Positions 8,754-20,900 of a stretch of 44,312 nt of DNA are shown here, piece after piece (position 1 is the stretch's first letter; each line of letters starts with the position of its first letter). Origin of the DNA: Verrucomicrobiaceae bacterium UBA7681. Lineage in GTDB: Bacteria; Verrucomicrobiota; Verrucomicrobiia; Verrucomicrobiales; Verrucomicrobiaceae. The notes beneath the pieces are model-generated. The model saw nothing but the letters and a program-made list of their open reading frames with translations, did not search any database and was not told the DNA's origin. A program made the position numbers and the translations under genes. The DNA lies in NCBI GenBank assembly GCA_002482965.1, contig DLGZ01000029.1:37760-82071 (forward strand). The letters are read 5' to 3'.

Positions 8754-10654
8754 TGCTGTTCCATCGTTTCGTCGTAGTGTCGTCGCGCCCATTCCTCCAG
8801 CACGTATAGCATCCAAACGCGCTGACTCAATGGCCATGCTGCCGTGGATTCCAGGCTGCCACTGAAATATTTATCACAAATCTCCCTCTTCTGCGCCTCA
8901 TCCACCCATCCGCGGTCACGGCAGCGCTGTGAACCCAGCGTGTCGCGGATGCGTTCCTGCCATTTCGGCAGCCGCATCCATTTCATCAGCGGCAGGGTGA
9001 AGGTCTTCTTCTGACGGTCATCATAAATCTGCGGGGGCAGCAGACTGCGGAAGGCTTCGCGCAGGATACGCTTGCCGCCCAGGGTATCCAGTTTGCAGTC
9101 CGGCGGCAGCCTTCCAGCCAGCGCAAAGATCTCCTTGTCCACAAGCGGCACTCGCAGTTCCAGCGAGTGAGCCATGCTCATCACGTCATTGTCCCGCAGA
9201 AGGGTATTGGCCAGATATGTCTCAGTTTCATGCAGAAGCAGTTCATGAAGCCACGAGTCTGGGGACTGCGGTTCGAATACCGGAGAGGAAGGCATTTTGA
9301 AATTTCCATGCAGAAGTCGTGCCACCTGCTCGGGCGGCATGATTGAGCGTCCAAAGGACTGCCATTCGCGCACGTTGCGTCCAGCACCGCCCAGCGCGTA
9401 AAAAAGCATCTTCCATGCCTTATGCCCCCGTGCGCGCTGTGGCAGCATCGCATCTGCAGCGCGCGCCAGCCTGCCTGCTGCCAGCAGGGGCGACTTTGCC
9501 GCTACAGCGATGAGACGGTGGTAATTGTATCCAGCCCACCACTCGTCAGCGCCCAGTCCGCTGAGCGTCACCTTGACCTTCCCGGAAGCCAGACGTGACA
9601 CCAGCCAGGTGTTCAGCGCATCACCTGTCGGCTGGTCCATTTGATCAAAATAGCCGTCCAAACTCGACTCCAGTGCGGTGGCCGTCAGTCGTTCCCGCAC
9701 GAACTCGCAGCCGAAATACTCCGCCGTGCGCCGCGCTGCATCGCTCTCATCCGGCACCCCCGCGTTTTCTTCGTAGCCAATGGAAAACGCCTTGATGCGC
9801 TTCTGGCCCGCCTCGCGCATGCAGGCTGCAAGGATAGTCGAATCCAGGCCTCCGCTCAAGAACACGCCCACTGGCACGTCTGAGACCAGATGGGCCTTCA
9901 CACTTTCCAGCACGCCATCACGCACCATGCGCTTCTGCTCCGCTGCGTCATGCACCCAAGCATCGCGCCCGGGCCAGGCAGGCTGAAACCAGCGTCTCAC
10001 CTCGGCCTTGCCGCCACGCCATAGAAGCAGGTGCCCTGGCGGCAGGCAGTGCACGTCTTCAAACATCGTCTCCGGACTCTGCACTGCACCCCGCTGGAAA
10101 TACTGCGCCAGGGCAGAACGTGACACTTGACCTCCGCCGCCCAGCTTTCGCACTGCGCGCAGTTCAGACCCGTAAACCAGCTCTCCGGCACTGCTCATGC
10201 GATAATAGAGCGGCTTGATACCAAAGTGGTCCCGCGCGAGCACCACCGATCCCACTTCTGCATCCCGCCATGCGATTGCGAACATGCCGCGCAGCCCTTT
10301 TAGCACCTCATCAATCGGGGCGCGCTCAATGAGGGCTCCCAGCACGGCCGTATCTCCTGAGGATGGCAGCTTCACATCGCCGAGGCCTGCGCGCAGTTCG
10401 CGGAAGTTGTAAATTTCGCCGTTGAAGGTGAGCGTGAATCTTCCGCCGCCAAACGACATGGGCTGCCGGCCGTGATCGCTCAGATCCAAAATCGACAGCC
10501 GCTGGAAGCCCATCCACCATTCCGGACCCTCGGCCTCCGCCCTGTCATCCGGACCGCGATGCACAATCATCTGCAGCGACTGCCTCCGCAAGGCACGCTC
10601 GTCCTCACGCCACGGCGTGTTTGGCAGACGAAACCATCCGAGGAAACCGCACAT
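8750..10654 (-). CDS. asnB: asparagine synthetase (glutamine-hydrolysing)-type amidotransferase
   Basis: This 634-residue class II glutamine amidotransferase/synthetase is of full family length. Cys2 (MCGFLGWF) is the N-terminal nucleophile of the Ntn glutaminase domain, with HRGPDDR near residue 33 and FNGEIYNFREL near 78. The synthetase domain has the PP-loop ATPase signature SGGLDST at residues 267-273 and LSGLGADEWWAGY further on. The reaction transfers Gln-derived ammonia to an adenylated carboxylate, classically Asp to Asn. Because it is translationally coupled to a GT4 glycosyltransferase, it may instead amidate a sugar acid in a surface polysaccharide, as many asnB paralogues in such loci are thought to do. 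The start lies just downstream of an intrinsic-terminator-like hairpin. Confidence 0.85.
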   Translation of the reverse strand: MCGFLGWFRLPNTPWREDERALRRQSLQMIVHRGPDDRAEAEGPEWWMGFQRLSILDLSDHGRQPMSFGGGRFTLTFNGEIYNFRELRAGLGDVKLPSSGDTAVLGALIERAPIDEVLKGLRGMFAIAWRDAEVGSVVLARDHFGIKPLYYRMSSAGELVYGSELRAVRKLGGGGQVSRSALAQYFQRGAVQSPETMFEDVHCLPPGHLLLWRGGKAEVRRWFQPAWPGRDAWVHDAAEQKRMVRDGVLESVKAHLVSDVPVGVFLSGGLDSTILAACMREAGQKRIKAFSIGYEENAGVPDESDAARRTAEYFGCEFVRERLTATALESSLDGYFDQMDQPTGDALNTWLVSRLASGKVKVTLSGLGADEWWAGYNYHRLIAVAAKSPLLAAGRLARAADAMLPQRARGHKAWKMLFYALGGAGRNVREWQSFGRSIMPPEQVARLLHGNFKMPSSPVFEPQSPDSWLHELLLHETETYLANTLLRDNDVMSMAHSLELRVPLVDKEIFALAGRLPPDCKLDTLGGKRILREAFRSLLPPQIYDDRQKKTFTLPLMKWMRLPKWQERIRDTLGSQRCRDRGWVDEAQKREICDKYFSGSLESTAAWPLSQRVWMLYVLEEWARRHYDETMEQQ

Positions 10655-10668
10655 GAGATGATGAATTT

Positions 10669-10696
10669 AAAAAAAGAGCCCGAACCTATGGTTCGG
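10669..10696 (-). terminator. hairpin plus U-tract in the leader of the asnB-type gene
   Basis: Read on the minus strand, a perfect 7-bp stem (CCGAACC / GGTTCGG, loop of three) spans 10696-10680. It is followed after GCTC by a run of seven T at 10675-10669. This has the form of an intrinsic terminator, yet it lies only about 14 nt before the asnB-type ATG at 10654, and no minus-strand gene precedes it. It may be a transcription attenuator for the asnB-glycosyltransferase unit, or it may insulate that unit from stray antisense transcription. Confidence 0.5.
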
Positions 10697-10742
10697 TCCC
10701 GGCTACCATGACAGCATTTTACTCCTTTCAAACAGGAAGCAT

Positions 10743-10772
10743 TTGCACGATCAACATCCGGCATTGTATAAA
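10743..10772 (+). promoter_or_regulatory. sigma70-like promoter for the SHD1-metallopeptidase gene
   Basis: TTGCAC at 10743-10748 and TATAAA at 10767-10772 are separated by 18 bp. The expected transcription start, about 7 nt after the -10 box, falls on the A of the ATG at 10779, so this would give a leaderless mRNA. No Shine-Dalgarno sequence is visible before that ATG. The call rests on sequence match only. Confidence 0.4.
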
Positions 10773-10778
10773 TCTGGC

Positions 10779-12113
10779 ATGAACCTCGGCTTTTCCCGGA
10801 TCATTCTGGCCATGTGCTGCACGATGGCGCACATCGAACTGGTATCGGCTGAGGACGCGGTTTATCGCCCGTGGAAGGATGCGCAGGGACGGATCATCCA
10901 GGCGGCCTTCGTCAGCGCCACCGCCGAGAGCGTCACCTTGAAAATGGCTGACGGCAAAGAGCACCAGCTGTCTCTCGACCGCCTGTGTGCCGAAGATCAG
11001 GCGTTTGTGAAGAGTCAGTCCGCCGCCACAGCGCCTGCTCCAGCCACCGCCCAGGGGGCCACGCCTGCGGTGACCGCCCCCGCTTTGAACCGGGTTCCCG
11101 TCGAGAAACGCACCTGGCCGGAAAATGTGGTGGTGCCAACCAAATCCATTGAAATTCAGGTGGTTGAGGAGAATCCGGCGGCGCGGAAGTGCGTGTACCG
11201 CTCCGAGGGTTTTGAGTTCACCTCGCAGGCCAAGCTGGCCGGCAGTGTGATGAAGGAGGTCGCGCGGACCTTTGAGGCCACGAAGACACTCGTTTCTTCA
11301 TTACCCTGGGGGGTGGTCTGCCGTCCGCCCGAGGGTTTCGAACGCTACCAAGCCGAGCTGTTTGAGACGCGGAAGGATTACATCGCCGCCGGTGGGCCTG
11401 AAAACTCGGGCGGTGTTTACACGAGCGGGGACAAAATCTTCCGTGTGCCGTTTCCCAGCATCGGTCTCAAGCTGCTGGGCAAGACCTACGCCAAGGACGA
11501 GAACTACGATGGAGGCACCCTGATCCATGAGATCACCCATCAGGTGATGGACGCCTACCTGACCTTCCTGCCCGTGTGGGTCATCGAGGGCACGGCGGAA
11601 TACACGGAAATGCTGCCCTACAACGCCGGCAAATTTCGCGCTGACGCCCACCAGAAGGGCCTGAAAGACCACATTCAGGAGATGCAGAAGCGTGGGTATG
11701 CCATCGAGATTGGCAATCTGGAAGAGCACCTGAAGATGAACCGTGCCTCCTGGTCTGGCATCGCTAACACCACCAATCGAAAGATGGGGGAGCTCTATTT
11801 TCGGTCCGTGCTCGCGGTGTATTTCTTCTGCCATCTGGATGCCGACAAAAAGGGCACGCGGTTCATCAAGTTCATGGACGCGGTCTATGGCGAGACTGAG
11901 GTGCTGCGCACCTTTTTCAAAGATCCCCGCGTCAAGCACCTTGAAGGCGGCCGCTTCAGCTACCCGACGAACTTTCCGCCGCCAGACATGAAGTCCGAAA
12001 CCGCGCCGTTCAAGCACCTCGATCTGCTCCTCGATGGTCGAAGTTATTCACAAATCGCGCAGGAGATGACCGAGGCCTACAAGGGTATCGGCGTCAAAAT
12101 CTCGGTGAATTGA
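10779..12113 (+). CDS. secreted SHD1-domain HExxH metallopeptidase-like protein
   Basis: This 444-residue protein begins with a signal peptide (MNLGFSRIILAMCCTMAHIELVSA). Residues about 28-76 form an SHD1-like small beta domain (YRPWKDAQGRIIQAAFVSA, then LSLDRLCAEDQAFV), a module frequent in planctomycete and verrucomicrobial secreted proteins. A short Ala/Pro linker follows. The rest contains a zinc peptidase core: LIHEITHQV with H250, E251 and H254, then LPVWVIEGTAEYTE, whose E270 is the probable third ligand of a gluzincin/peptidase-MA-like site. The HExxH plus WxxEGxAEY arrangement is intact, so peptidase activity is plausible. The substrate is unknown. The upstream in-frame TTG at 10743 is inside the predicted promoter and was rejected. 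Confidence 0.78.
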   Translation: MNLGFSRIILAMCCTMAHIELVSAEDAVYRPWKDAQGRIIQAAFVSATAESVTLKMADGKEHQLSLDRLCAEDQAFVKSQSAATAPAPATAQGATPAVTAPALNRVPVEKRTWPENVVVPTKSIEIQVVEENPAARKCVYRSEGFEFTSQAKLAGSVMKEVARTFEATKTLVSSLPWGVVCRPPEGFERYQAELFETRKDYIAAGGPENSGGVYTSGDKIFRVPFPSIGLKLLGKTYAKDENYDGGTLIHEITHQVMDAYLTFLPVWVIEGTAEYTEMLPYNAGKFRADAHQKGLKDHIQEMQKRGYAIEIGNLEEHLKMNRASWSGIANTTNRKMGELYFRSVLAVYFFCHLDADKKGTRFIKFMDAVYGETEVLRTFFKDPRVKHLEGGRFSYPTNFPPPDMKSETAPFKHLDLLLDGRSYSQIAQEMTEAYKGIGVKISVN

Positions 12114-12364
12114 GCTGATGAGCTGAAAACCGGCGAAACAGCCCCCTTTTTGGGAGCTATTTAACGTCTTTTCCACCCCCTGCGTTTGACGCATCGCATC
12201 GACTGTGCAAGATGCCGGGCTTTCCGGCCCCGCGATGCCGTAGCCCTAGCCTGCCAGCCAGTGGTTCCTTCGCTCCGAAAGCGCCCAGATCATACGCTTT
12301 CTACCCCTCTCAACCCGCCGCACTCGTCGTCCGCACCCGGATTTCGTCATTTTTTTCCTCCCCC

Positions 12365-15643
<3,279 letters not shown>

Positions 15644-15659
15644 ATCTTGCCCAAGAAAC

Positions 15660-16034
15660 ATGATCGCGAATACCTTTTTACACTTCTCCGGCCTCGGCAT
15701 GGCAGGTGCCTTGGCGCTAGAGGCACTTAAGTTTGTCGAATATAGTGGCAAACTTTCTGAGTCTCGTTTCCGCAAGGCTCTCCGTTCGGTTAAATTCTGG
15801 GCCAGCCTCGCAACTCTGGTTATTACCTCAGGTTTCCTAACCTGGGCCTTCTTTTCAAACCAAGCCGAAGTCTGGGCTTGGCAACTCATTGTCACTGGTG
15901 CTGCCGGTCGCTCGATCTTACGTGACGCCATCGCCGCCCGTGTCGCTCAAGCTCCACCAAATTTCGGTGGATCCAGCCCAGACCATGCATCTGCCCAAGA
16001 GGAGCCCATCACAAGCCGCGAGATTTTCCTATGA
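15660..16034 (+). CDS. small membrane protein, first gene of a two-gene unit
   Basis: This 124-residue protein of unknown function starts at ATG 15660, 16 bp after carB. It has three hydrophobic segments: FLHFSGLGMAGALALEALKF near residue 6, a strong transmembrane helix at about 43-63 (WASLATLVITSGFLTWAFF), and a weaker one around AWQLIVTGAAG. The C-terminal 35 residues are polar and Pro/Ser-rich. Its stop overlaps the start of the caspase-like lipoprotein gene by 4 bp (ATGA). Both genes look less GC-biased than carB, with more A/T at third codon positions, which suggests transfer as a unit. It could anchor or sense for the lipoprotein; nothing specific is recognised. Confidence 0.65.
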   Translation: MIANTFLHFSGLGMAGALALEALKFVEYSGKLSESRFRKALRSVKFWASLATLVITSGFLTWAFFSNQAEVWAWQLIVTGAAGRSILRDAIAARVAQAPPNFGGSSPDHASAQEEPITSREIFL

Positions 16035-17221
16035 AATATGCTCTATTTTTAAAAGCGCTCCTCTTAACCACGCTGGCTTGCTACCTTGTCGGCTGCAAGC
16101 CGATCGCGAAAGCAATCGCAAAGTCAGTGGACAACTTCTTTTCCGGGGCACGACATGTCCCAATTTCCACCCCGAAACCTGAGGTCCCGCCTGGCCGATT
16201 CATGCCAGATGCACCATCGGTTCCCCCTAAACCTGAAGTCCCGCCCAGCCGATTCATGCCAGATGCCCCATCGGGGCCTACGAAACCAGACCCAACCACT
16301 TTGGCTCAAGGCGTTCCCACTAATTCGTTCAGTGTTGCTGAGCAGCAGCTTCGCGAAGCGATTCCCGCCCTTGCCAACCTCCTCGATAATACTCGGATAT
16401 CTGCCGTAGATCGTCTCAAAATTGCCCATGCTTGGAACACCGAGCGCCGCGAAGCATGGAAGCGATTCCCTCTCCAGCAGCCGCCTTCCCAAGAAATCTT
16501 CCAACGTAAGTTTTACGAACTTCAGCGTCTGAATCAACAAGTTGCCGCCATGCCTGGCGCGCAGATATCTCCTGAACAAGTTTTCGAGCGTGCCTGGAGG
16601 GCCGCAGTCCATGCCACCAACCCAAAGCGTTGTATTCGAACCGCCAGCGTGCTCGACGTCATACCCGATGCTCAAACCTTTGCAGCTACCTTTAAACGCG
16701 CCCCCTCCGGTGCCGACCTCGCTCATCTCCGTGCTGCCGAGGATCCCCTGCACAGCCTTGGTACACAACGCCTTCCCCGAGCTAGTCTAACTCGTGCCGC
16801 CGTCATTGAGGCTGTGCGCAGCGACCTTCCAAATGGTGTTCTGATACTCCTGGGGCATAGCGTTGATTCCAGTGCCGGACGCAATCTCATGCTCCCCAGC
16901 GGGGAGCATGTTGCTTTTAGCGAGATCCATGCCGTTGCAGCAGAAGCTGGACATAACTGTCTGATCCTAACCTGCTTCTCACCCGATCTCACTCTCGCTT
17001 CAGAAATTGCCATGACTGAAGCCATCACGCTCGCTAAAAAAGCTGTCAGTACTACTTCTTTCCCGGCCAGCAATCCCGATAGTGGTATCGACATCGCTGA
17101 CCTTGCTTCAACTTTGTCCAGCGAGCTTGCCACTAGACGTTACCAGCGCACCATCACTAGCTATGCTGTAGGGGGCACCGCTGTATCTGGCATTACCTAT
17201 GCCGCAATTGATCGTAAATGA
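16031..17221 (+). CDS. lipoprotein with caspase/CHAT-like His-Cys domain
   Basis: This 396-residue protein has a lipoprotein signal peptide (MKYALFLKALLLTTLACYLVGCK) with lipobox LVGC at residues 19-22. Residues 49-84 contain two 18-residue Pro-rich repeats (KPEVPP.RFMPDAPS), probably an extended spacer. A helical region spans about 100-190. The C-terminal part has a caspase-fold signature: strand VLILLGHS with H276, then LMLPSGEHVAFSEI, then strand NCLILTCFS with C315. The His-Cys spacing of 39 and the dG-(h)-s linker are as in CHAT and C14 proteases. This assignment is from motif pattern only. Translational coupling to the small membrane protein suggests a two-component envelope module. It is absent from usual carB contexts that I know, and its base composition differs from its neighbours. 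Confidence 0.55.
   Translation: MKYALFLKALLLTTLACYLVGCKPIAKAIAKSVDNFFSGARHVPISTPKPEVPPGRFMPDAPSVPPKPEVPPSRFMPDAPSGPTKPDPTTLAQGVPTNSFSVAEQQLREAIPALANLLDNTRISAVDRLKIAHAWNTERREAWKRFPLQQPPSQEIFQRKFYELQRLNQQVAAMPGAQISPEQVFERAWRAAVHATNPKRCIRTASVLDVIPDAQTFAATFKRAPSGADLAHLRAAEDPLHSLGTQRLPRASLTRAAVIEAVRSDLPNGVLILLGHSVDSSAGRNLMLPSGEHVAFSEIHAVAAEAGHNCLILTCFSPDLTLASEIAMTEAITLAKKAVSTTSFPASNPDSGIDIADLASTLSSELATRRYQRTITSYAVGGTAVSGITYAAIDRK
16175..16282 (+). repeat. two tandem 54-bp repeats encoding an 18-aa Pro-rich spacer
   Basis: Copies at 16175-16228 and 16229-16282 differ at a few bases and encode KPEVPPGRFMPDAPSVPP and KPEVPPSRFMPDAPSGPT. A partial third copy (KPDP) follows. They lie between the lipobox and the helical region of the caspase-like lipoprotein. 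Confidence 0.9.
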
Positions 17222-17438
17222 AGCTGTAGCAACAAAGGTCCACACGAACCGAAGTCAGGTGGAAACTTGACAGACATTTCCGAGTCGAGCAGATGCCTAG
17301 AGACGTGGCTGTGGAGGTTTGAAGCGGGAGTGATGGTAGGTCGATCCCCACCATTCTTACCGCCCCCCTTCTGCCTTGCCCAATAATCGATATTCACATT
17401 GGATGGAACACGGGTGAATGCTGCACCATAGTACCTGC

Positions 17439-17816
17439 ATGAGCATCCATCCTCTACCCGTCCTTCGTAACCAGCTCCTCAGCCTGCACAAGCTGCTCAT
17501 GAACGCGGAACGGGCTGTGTATGAGAGGGAAGGGAATGTCATCGAGTCACCGATGCAGTTTTTGCAACTGCTCATGGAGCATGAGCGGTTTGCGTGGCTG
17601 AGGCAGCTTTCGCAGCTGGTGGTGATGATGGATGAGGCGATGGAGGAAAAGCCGCCGATCGCGAAGGAGCGGATGGACGCGCTGGTCGGTGAGGCGCGGC
17701 ATTTGCTCATGGGGTCAGATGAACCGGGGAGCTTTGCGGTGCTTTATGCCCAGATGAGAGGACGTGAGGCGGGGGTGGCTGCTGCTCATGTGGAGATCAG
17801 CAAGAGCTTTGAGTAA
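17439..17816 (+). CDS. conserved hypothetical protein, helical
   Basis: This 125-residue protein starts at ATG 17439 (MSIHPLPVLRNQLLSLHKLLM); an in-frame ATG at 17418 is the alternative. It is mostly alpha-helical, with a conserved-looking core YEREGNVIESPMQFLQLLMEHERFAWLRQLSQLVVMMDE (residues 36-74), and no membrane segment or signal peptide. I recognise the pattern as a soluble bacterial protein without known function. Its last 30 or so bases, coding HVEISKSFE and the stop, recur near 23821 and, in a longer and degraded form, at 24898-25012, so the family has been copied locally. The preceding 217 bp are non-coding and hold a weak hairpin at 17333-17354 but nothing else clear. Confidence 0.7.
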   Translation: MSIHPLPVLRNQLLSLHKLLMNAERAVYEREGNVIESPMQFLQLLMEHERFAWLRQLSQLVVMMDEAMEEKPPIAKERMDALVGEARHLLMGSDEPGSFAVLYAQMRGREAGVAAAHVEISKSFE

Positions 17817-17986
17817 AGACAAGGCGATGTGGCCAGGGGTGAATCTTTAATTTTTTCACGGTTTTAGATCTGTATGTGACAGTCTCGTCAGAAACGAGGG
17901 TGCATCTCTGCATCGGATCGACATGAAGGCGTTGCAGAAGGCTCAGTTTGGGTCAACGTCCTGCCTCCCCCAATTAGTTAATAAGA

Positions 17987-20900
17987 ATGTTTCTCCTTCG
18001 TCTGAGGCCTCTTCCGGTCCTCGTAGCTTTTGCTTGTACAGTTATGTTTGGAGCGCCAGCTCCTCTTCGCGCCGCCACTCTGCTGTGGGTGGGTGATGTG
18101 GATGCTGCCTGGAACACGAACAGTTCCGGCAACACCAACTGGTCAACCGATGCCCTGCCAGCGGCCAGTGGTGACACGCTGACATTCGGCAGCGCCGGAA
18201 CGGGCGGGACGACCTTGAACAATGACATCGTCGGGCTGTCGGTCGCTGGCTTAACTTTCAATGTGGGCGCGGATGCGTTTACACTTTCGGGCAATGCCCT
18301 CACTTTGAGCGGCAGCCTCACGAACAATTCATCCAGCCTGGAGACGCTGGGGATGGCGGTATCCCTCGGCGCATCCAGCTCCATCAATGCCACCGGCGGA
18401 GCGCTTAGCTTCAGTTCGGCCCTCAGCAGCGCGGCCAGTGATCTGAGCATCACGGGTTCAGGGGTGATCACGTTCAGCGGGCTCAGTTTTGCCTCAACTG
18501 CGAACAAAATCACGTCCACAGGAGCGGATGTGCGTTTCGTCGGTGACAGCACCATCGCCGCCGATGTGCTGATCAGCAGTGGCACCATGAAGCTGCAGTC
18601 GGGCACCCAGATCTTCAACAACGGCCTGAAGGTGGATGGCGCGAGCAGCGTGCTCCATTTCACGGGGGCAAGCGTCACGGTGAACGGTATCGGCGGCGGT
18701 AGTTCGGGGGAGCAGGACAGTCTGGAAATCATCAATGGCGGCACGCTCAATATCAGTGCGGGCACGGTGGACCTGACGCCGAGCCGGTTCTGGATGCAAA
18801 CAGGCACACTCAATGTCACCGGTGGCACCACGAACATGAGCAACACGCTCATCGCCCAGAGCACCAGCGCGATTGCCCGCATCAATGTTTCCGCTGGAAC
18901 TCTGAGCCTGACGGCCGGCAATCGTTTCGCCAACAATGGCACCGCCATTTTGACCGTCAGCGACAGTGGAGCGGTCACCTGGGCGGTGAATGGCACAGGC
19001 TTGTCCGAGAACGGCACGGGAAGGATCATCATGGATGGCGGCACGCTGAACATGACGAGTTCCGGCACCACCTACCTGTATCTGAATGGCGGCAACGGTG
19101 CGGGCTTCAACACGGCTGTGACCAGCAGCATCGCTTTCAATGCGGGTGTTCTCTCCACGCGCGGCTTCGCCATGAATACCGGGGCAAACATGACCAATCG
19201 CCTGGCCGAGCTGCTCTTCAATGGCGGCACGCTGAAGGCCACGGACAACAACAGCGCCACCAACTTCATCCCTAACTCCGCCAACCTCACCTCCAAAGTG
19301 CAGGCCGGGGGTGCGGTCATCGACACCAACGGATTCAACATCAACATCGCAGACAATTTGGAGCATGACAGCGCGCTGGGTGCCACGGTCGACGGCGGTC
19401 TGACCAAGAACGGTCTCGGTACCCTGACGCTCAGCGGAGCGAACACCTATACCGGCACCACCACGGTGAATGCAGGAACTTTGGCCATCGCCAACAGCAC
19501 CGGTGGCACGGTGACCTACAGCGGCCTGGTCAGCGGGCTGGGGGGCACGCTGACGCTTAGCGGAGCGAACACGCTGAATTTCATCGGCGGCATTTCGATG
19601 ACCAATGTGGCCAGCACCCTCACGGCAACGGGCAGTGACGTGCGAGTGAATAGCGATGGTCTCTTCAATGCAGCCTCGGTCACGGTGAACAGCGGTGGTG
19701 TGCTGCGGTTTCAGTCGGGCACACAATCGTTTGTGAAGGGTCTGGTGGCAAGTGGTGCGGGGAGCATCCTGAGTTTTGAAGGTGCCACGGTCACCCATAG
19801 CGGCAATGGTGATGGGAATGGGAACAACGGTCTTCAACTGGATAACGGAGCCAGTATGAATGTCTCCGCTGGCACCGTGGTCTTTAACGGCACCAACCGC
19901 GCTTTCATCCAGACCAGCACCATCAACGTGACTGGAGGAGCACTGACCTTGAACAGCGCTCTCTTCGCGCAACAGACGAACGCAGTTTCCACGGTGAACG
20001 TCTCCGCTGGCAGCCTGACGCTGGGCAGCAGCACGCGGTTTGCCAACAATGGAAGTGCGACGCTGACGGTCAGCGGCACGGGAGCGGTGACATGGGCCAA
20101 TGGCAGCTACGGTCTGTCTGAAAACGGCACTGCAAATGTCGTGATGAATGGAGGCACGCTCAACATGACCAGCTCAGGCTCCAGTTATTTCTACCTCAAT
20201 GGCGGCAATGGAGCGGCAAGCAATTTGTCCAGCATTACTAGCACCATCTCGCTCAATGCAGGCATTCTTTCCACACGTGGCTTTGCCATGAACACCTCGA
20301 GCGGCGCGACGAGTGCTGGCAGCAATCGTCTCGCTGAACTGCGCTTCAATGGAGGCACGCTGAAGGCGACTGACAACAACGGTGCCAACAATTTTATTCC
20401 TGACTCCACCAATCTCACTTCCAAGGTGCAGGCCGGGGGAGCGGTCATCGACAGCAATGGTTTTAACATCACCATCGCCGACAGTCTGGAGCACGACAGC
20501 GCGCTGGGTGCCACGGCTGACGGTGGCCTGACCAAGAACGGCCTCGGCACCCTGACCCTGACCGCGGCCAACACTTTTACGGGCAAGACGACCGTGAATG
20601 CTGGTGCCCTGGCACTCAGTGGTGCTGGCAGCGTGGCCTCCAGCCCGTGGATTGAGGTGAAGAGCGGAGCCACGCTCAATGTCACTGCCGTTTCCGGTGG
20701 CACCCAGACTTTGGCCAATCAGGTGCTCAGTGGCACCGGCAGCGTGACTGGCACGGTGGTCATCGGTGCGGGATCGATCTTGAAACCGGGCGACTCCACG
20801 GATGGTGCGCTTAGCGCGGTCGCCAGTGCAGGCGATGGAATTGGGACGATGACTTTTGCCAATCTCACGCTGGCCTCGGGAGCCAGCAGCGGCAGCCCAC

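Noticed and set aside
10679..10708. tRNA 3'-end-like string (GGTTCGGTCCCGG..ACCA)
   Set aside because: No D-arm or anticodon arm upstream and the acceptor pairing is missing; it is explained by the terminator-like hairpin.
12142..12172. Possible terminator (GCCCCC..GGGAGC) after the SHD1 peptidase gene
   Set aside because: The stem has an internal mismatch, the T residues are in the loop, and only a short T run follows.
17974..19972. Long minus-strand frames inside the PEP-CTERM gene
   Set aside because: Repetitive low-complexity coding DNA leaves other frames open; no signal peptide, start site or homology-like features.
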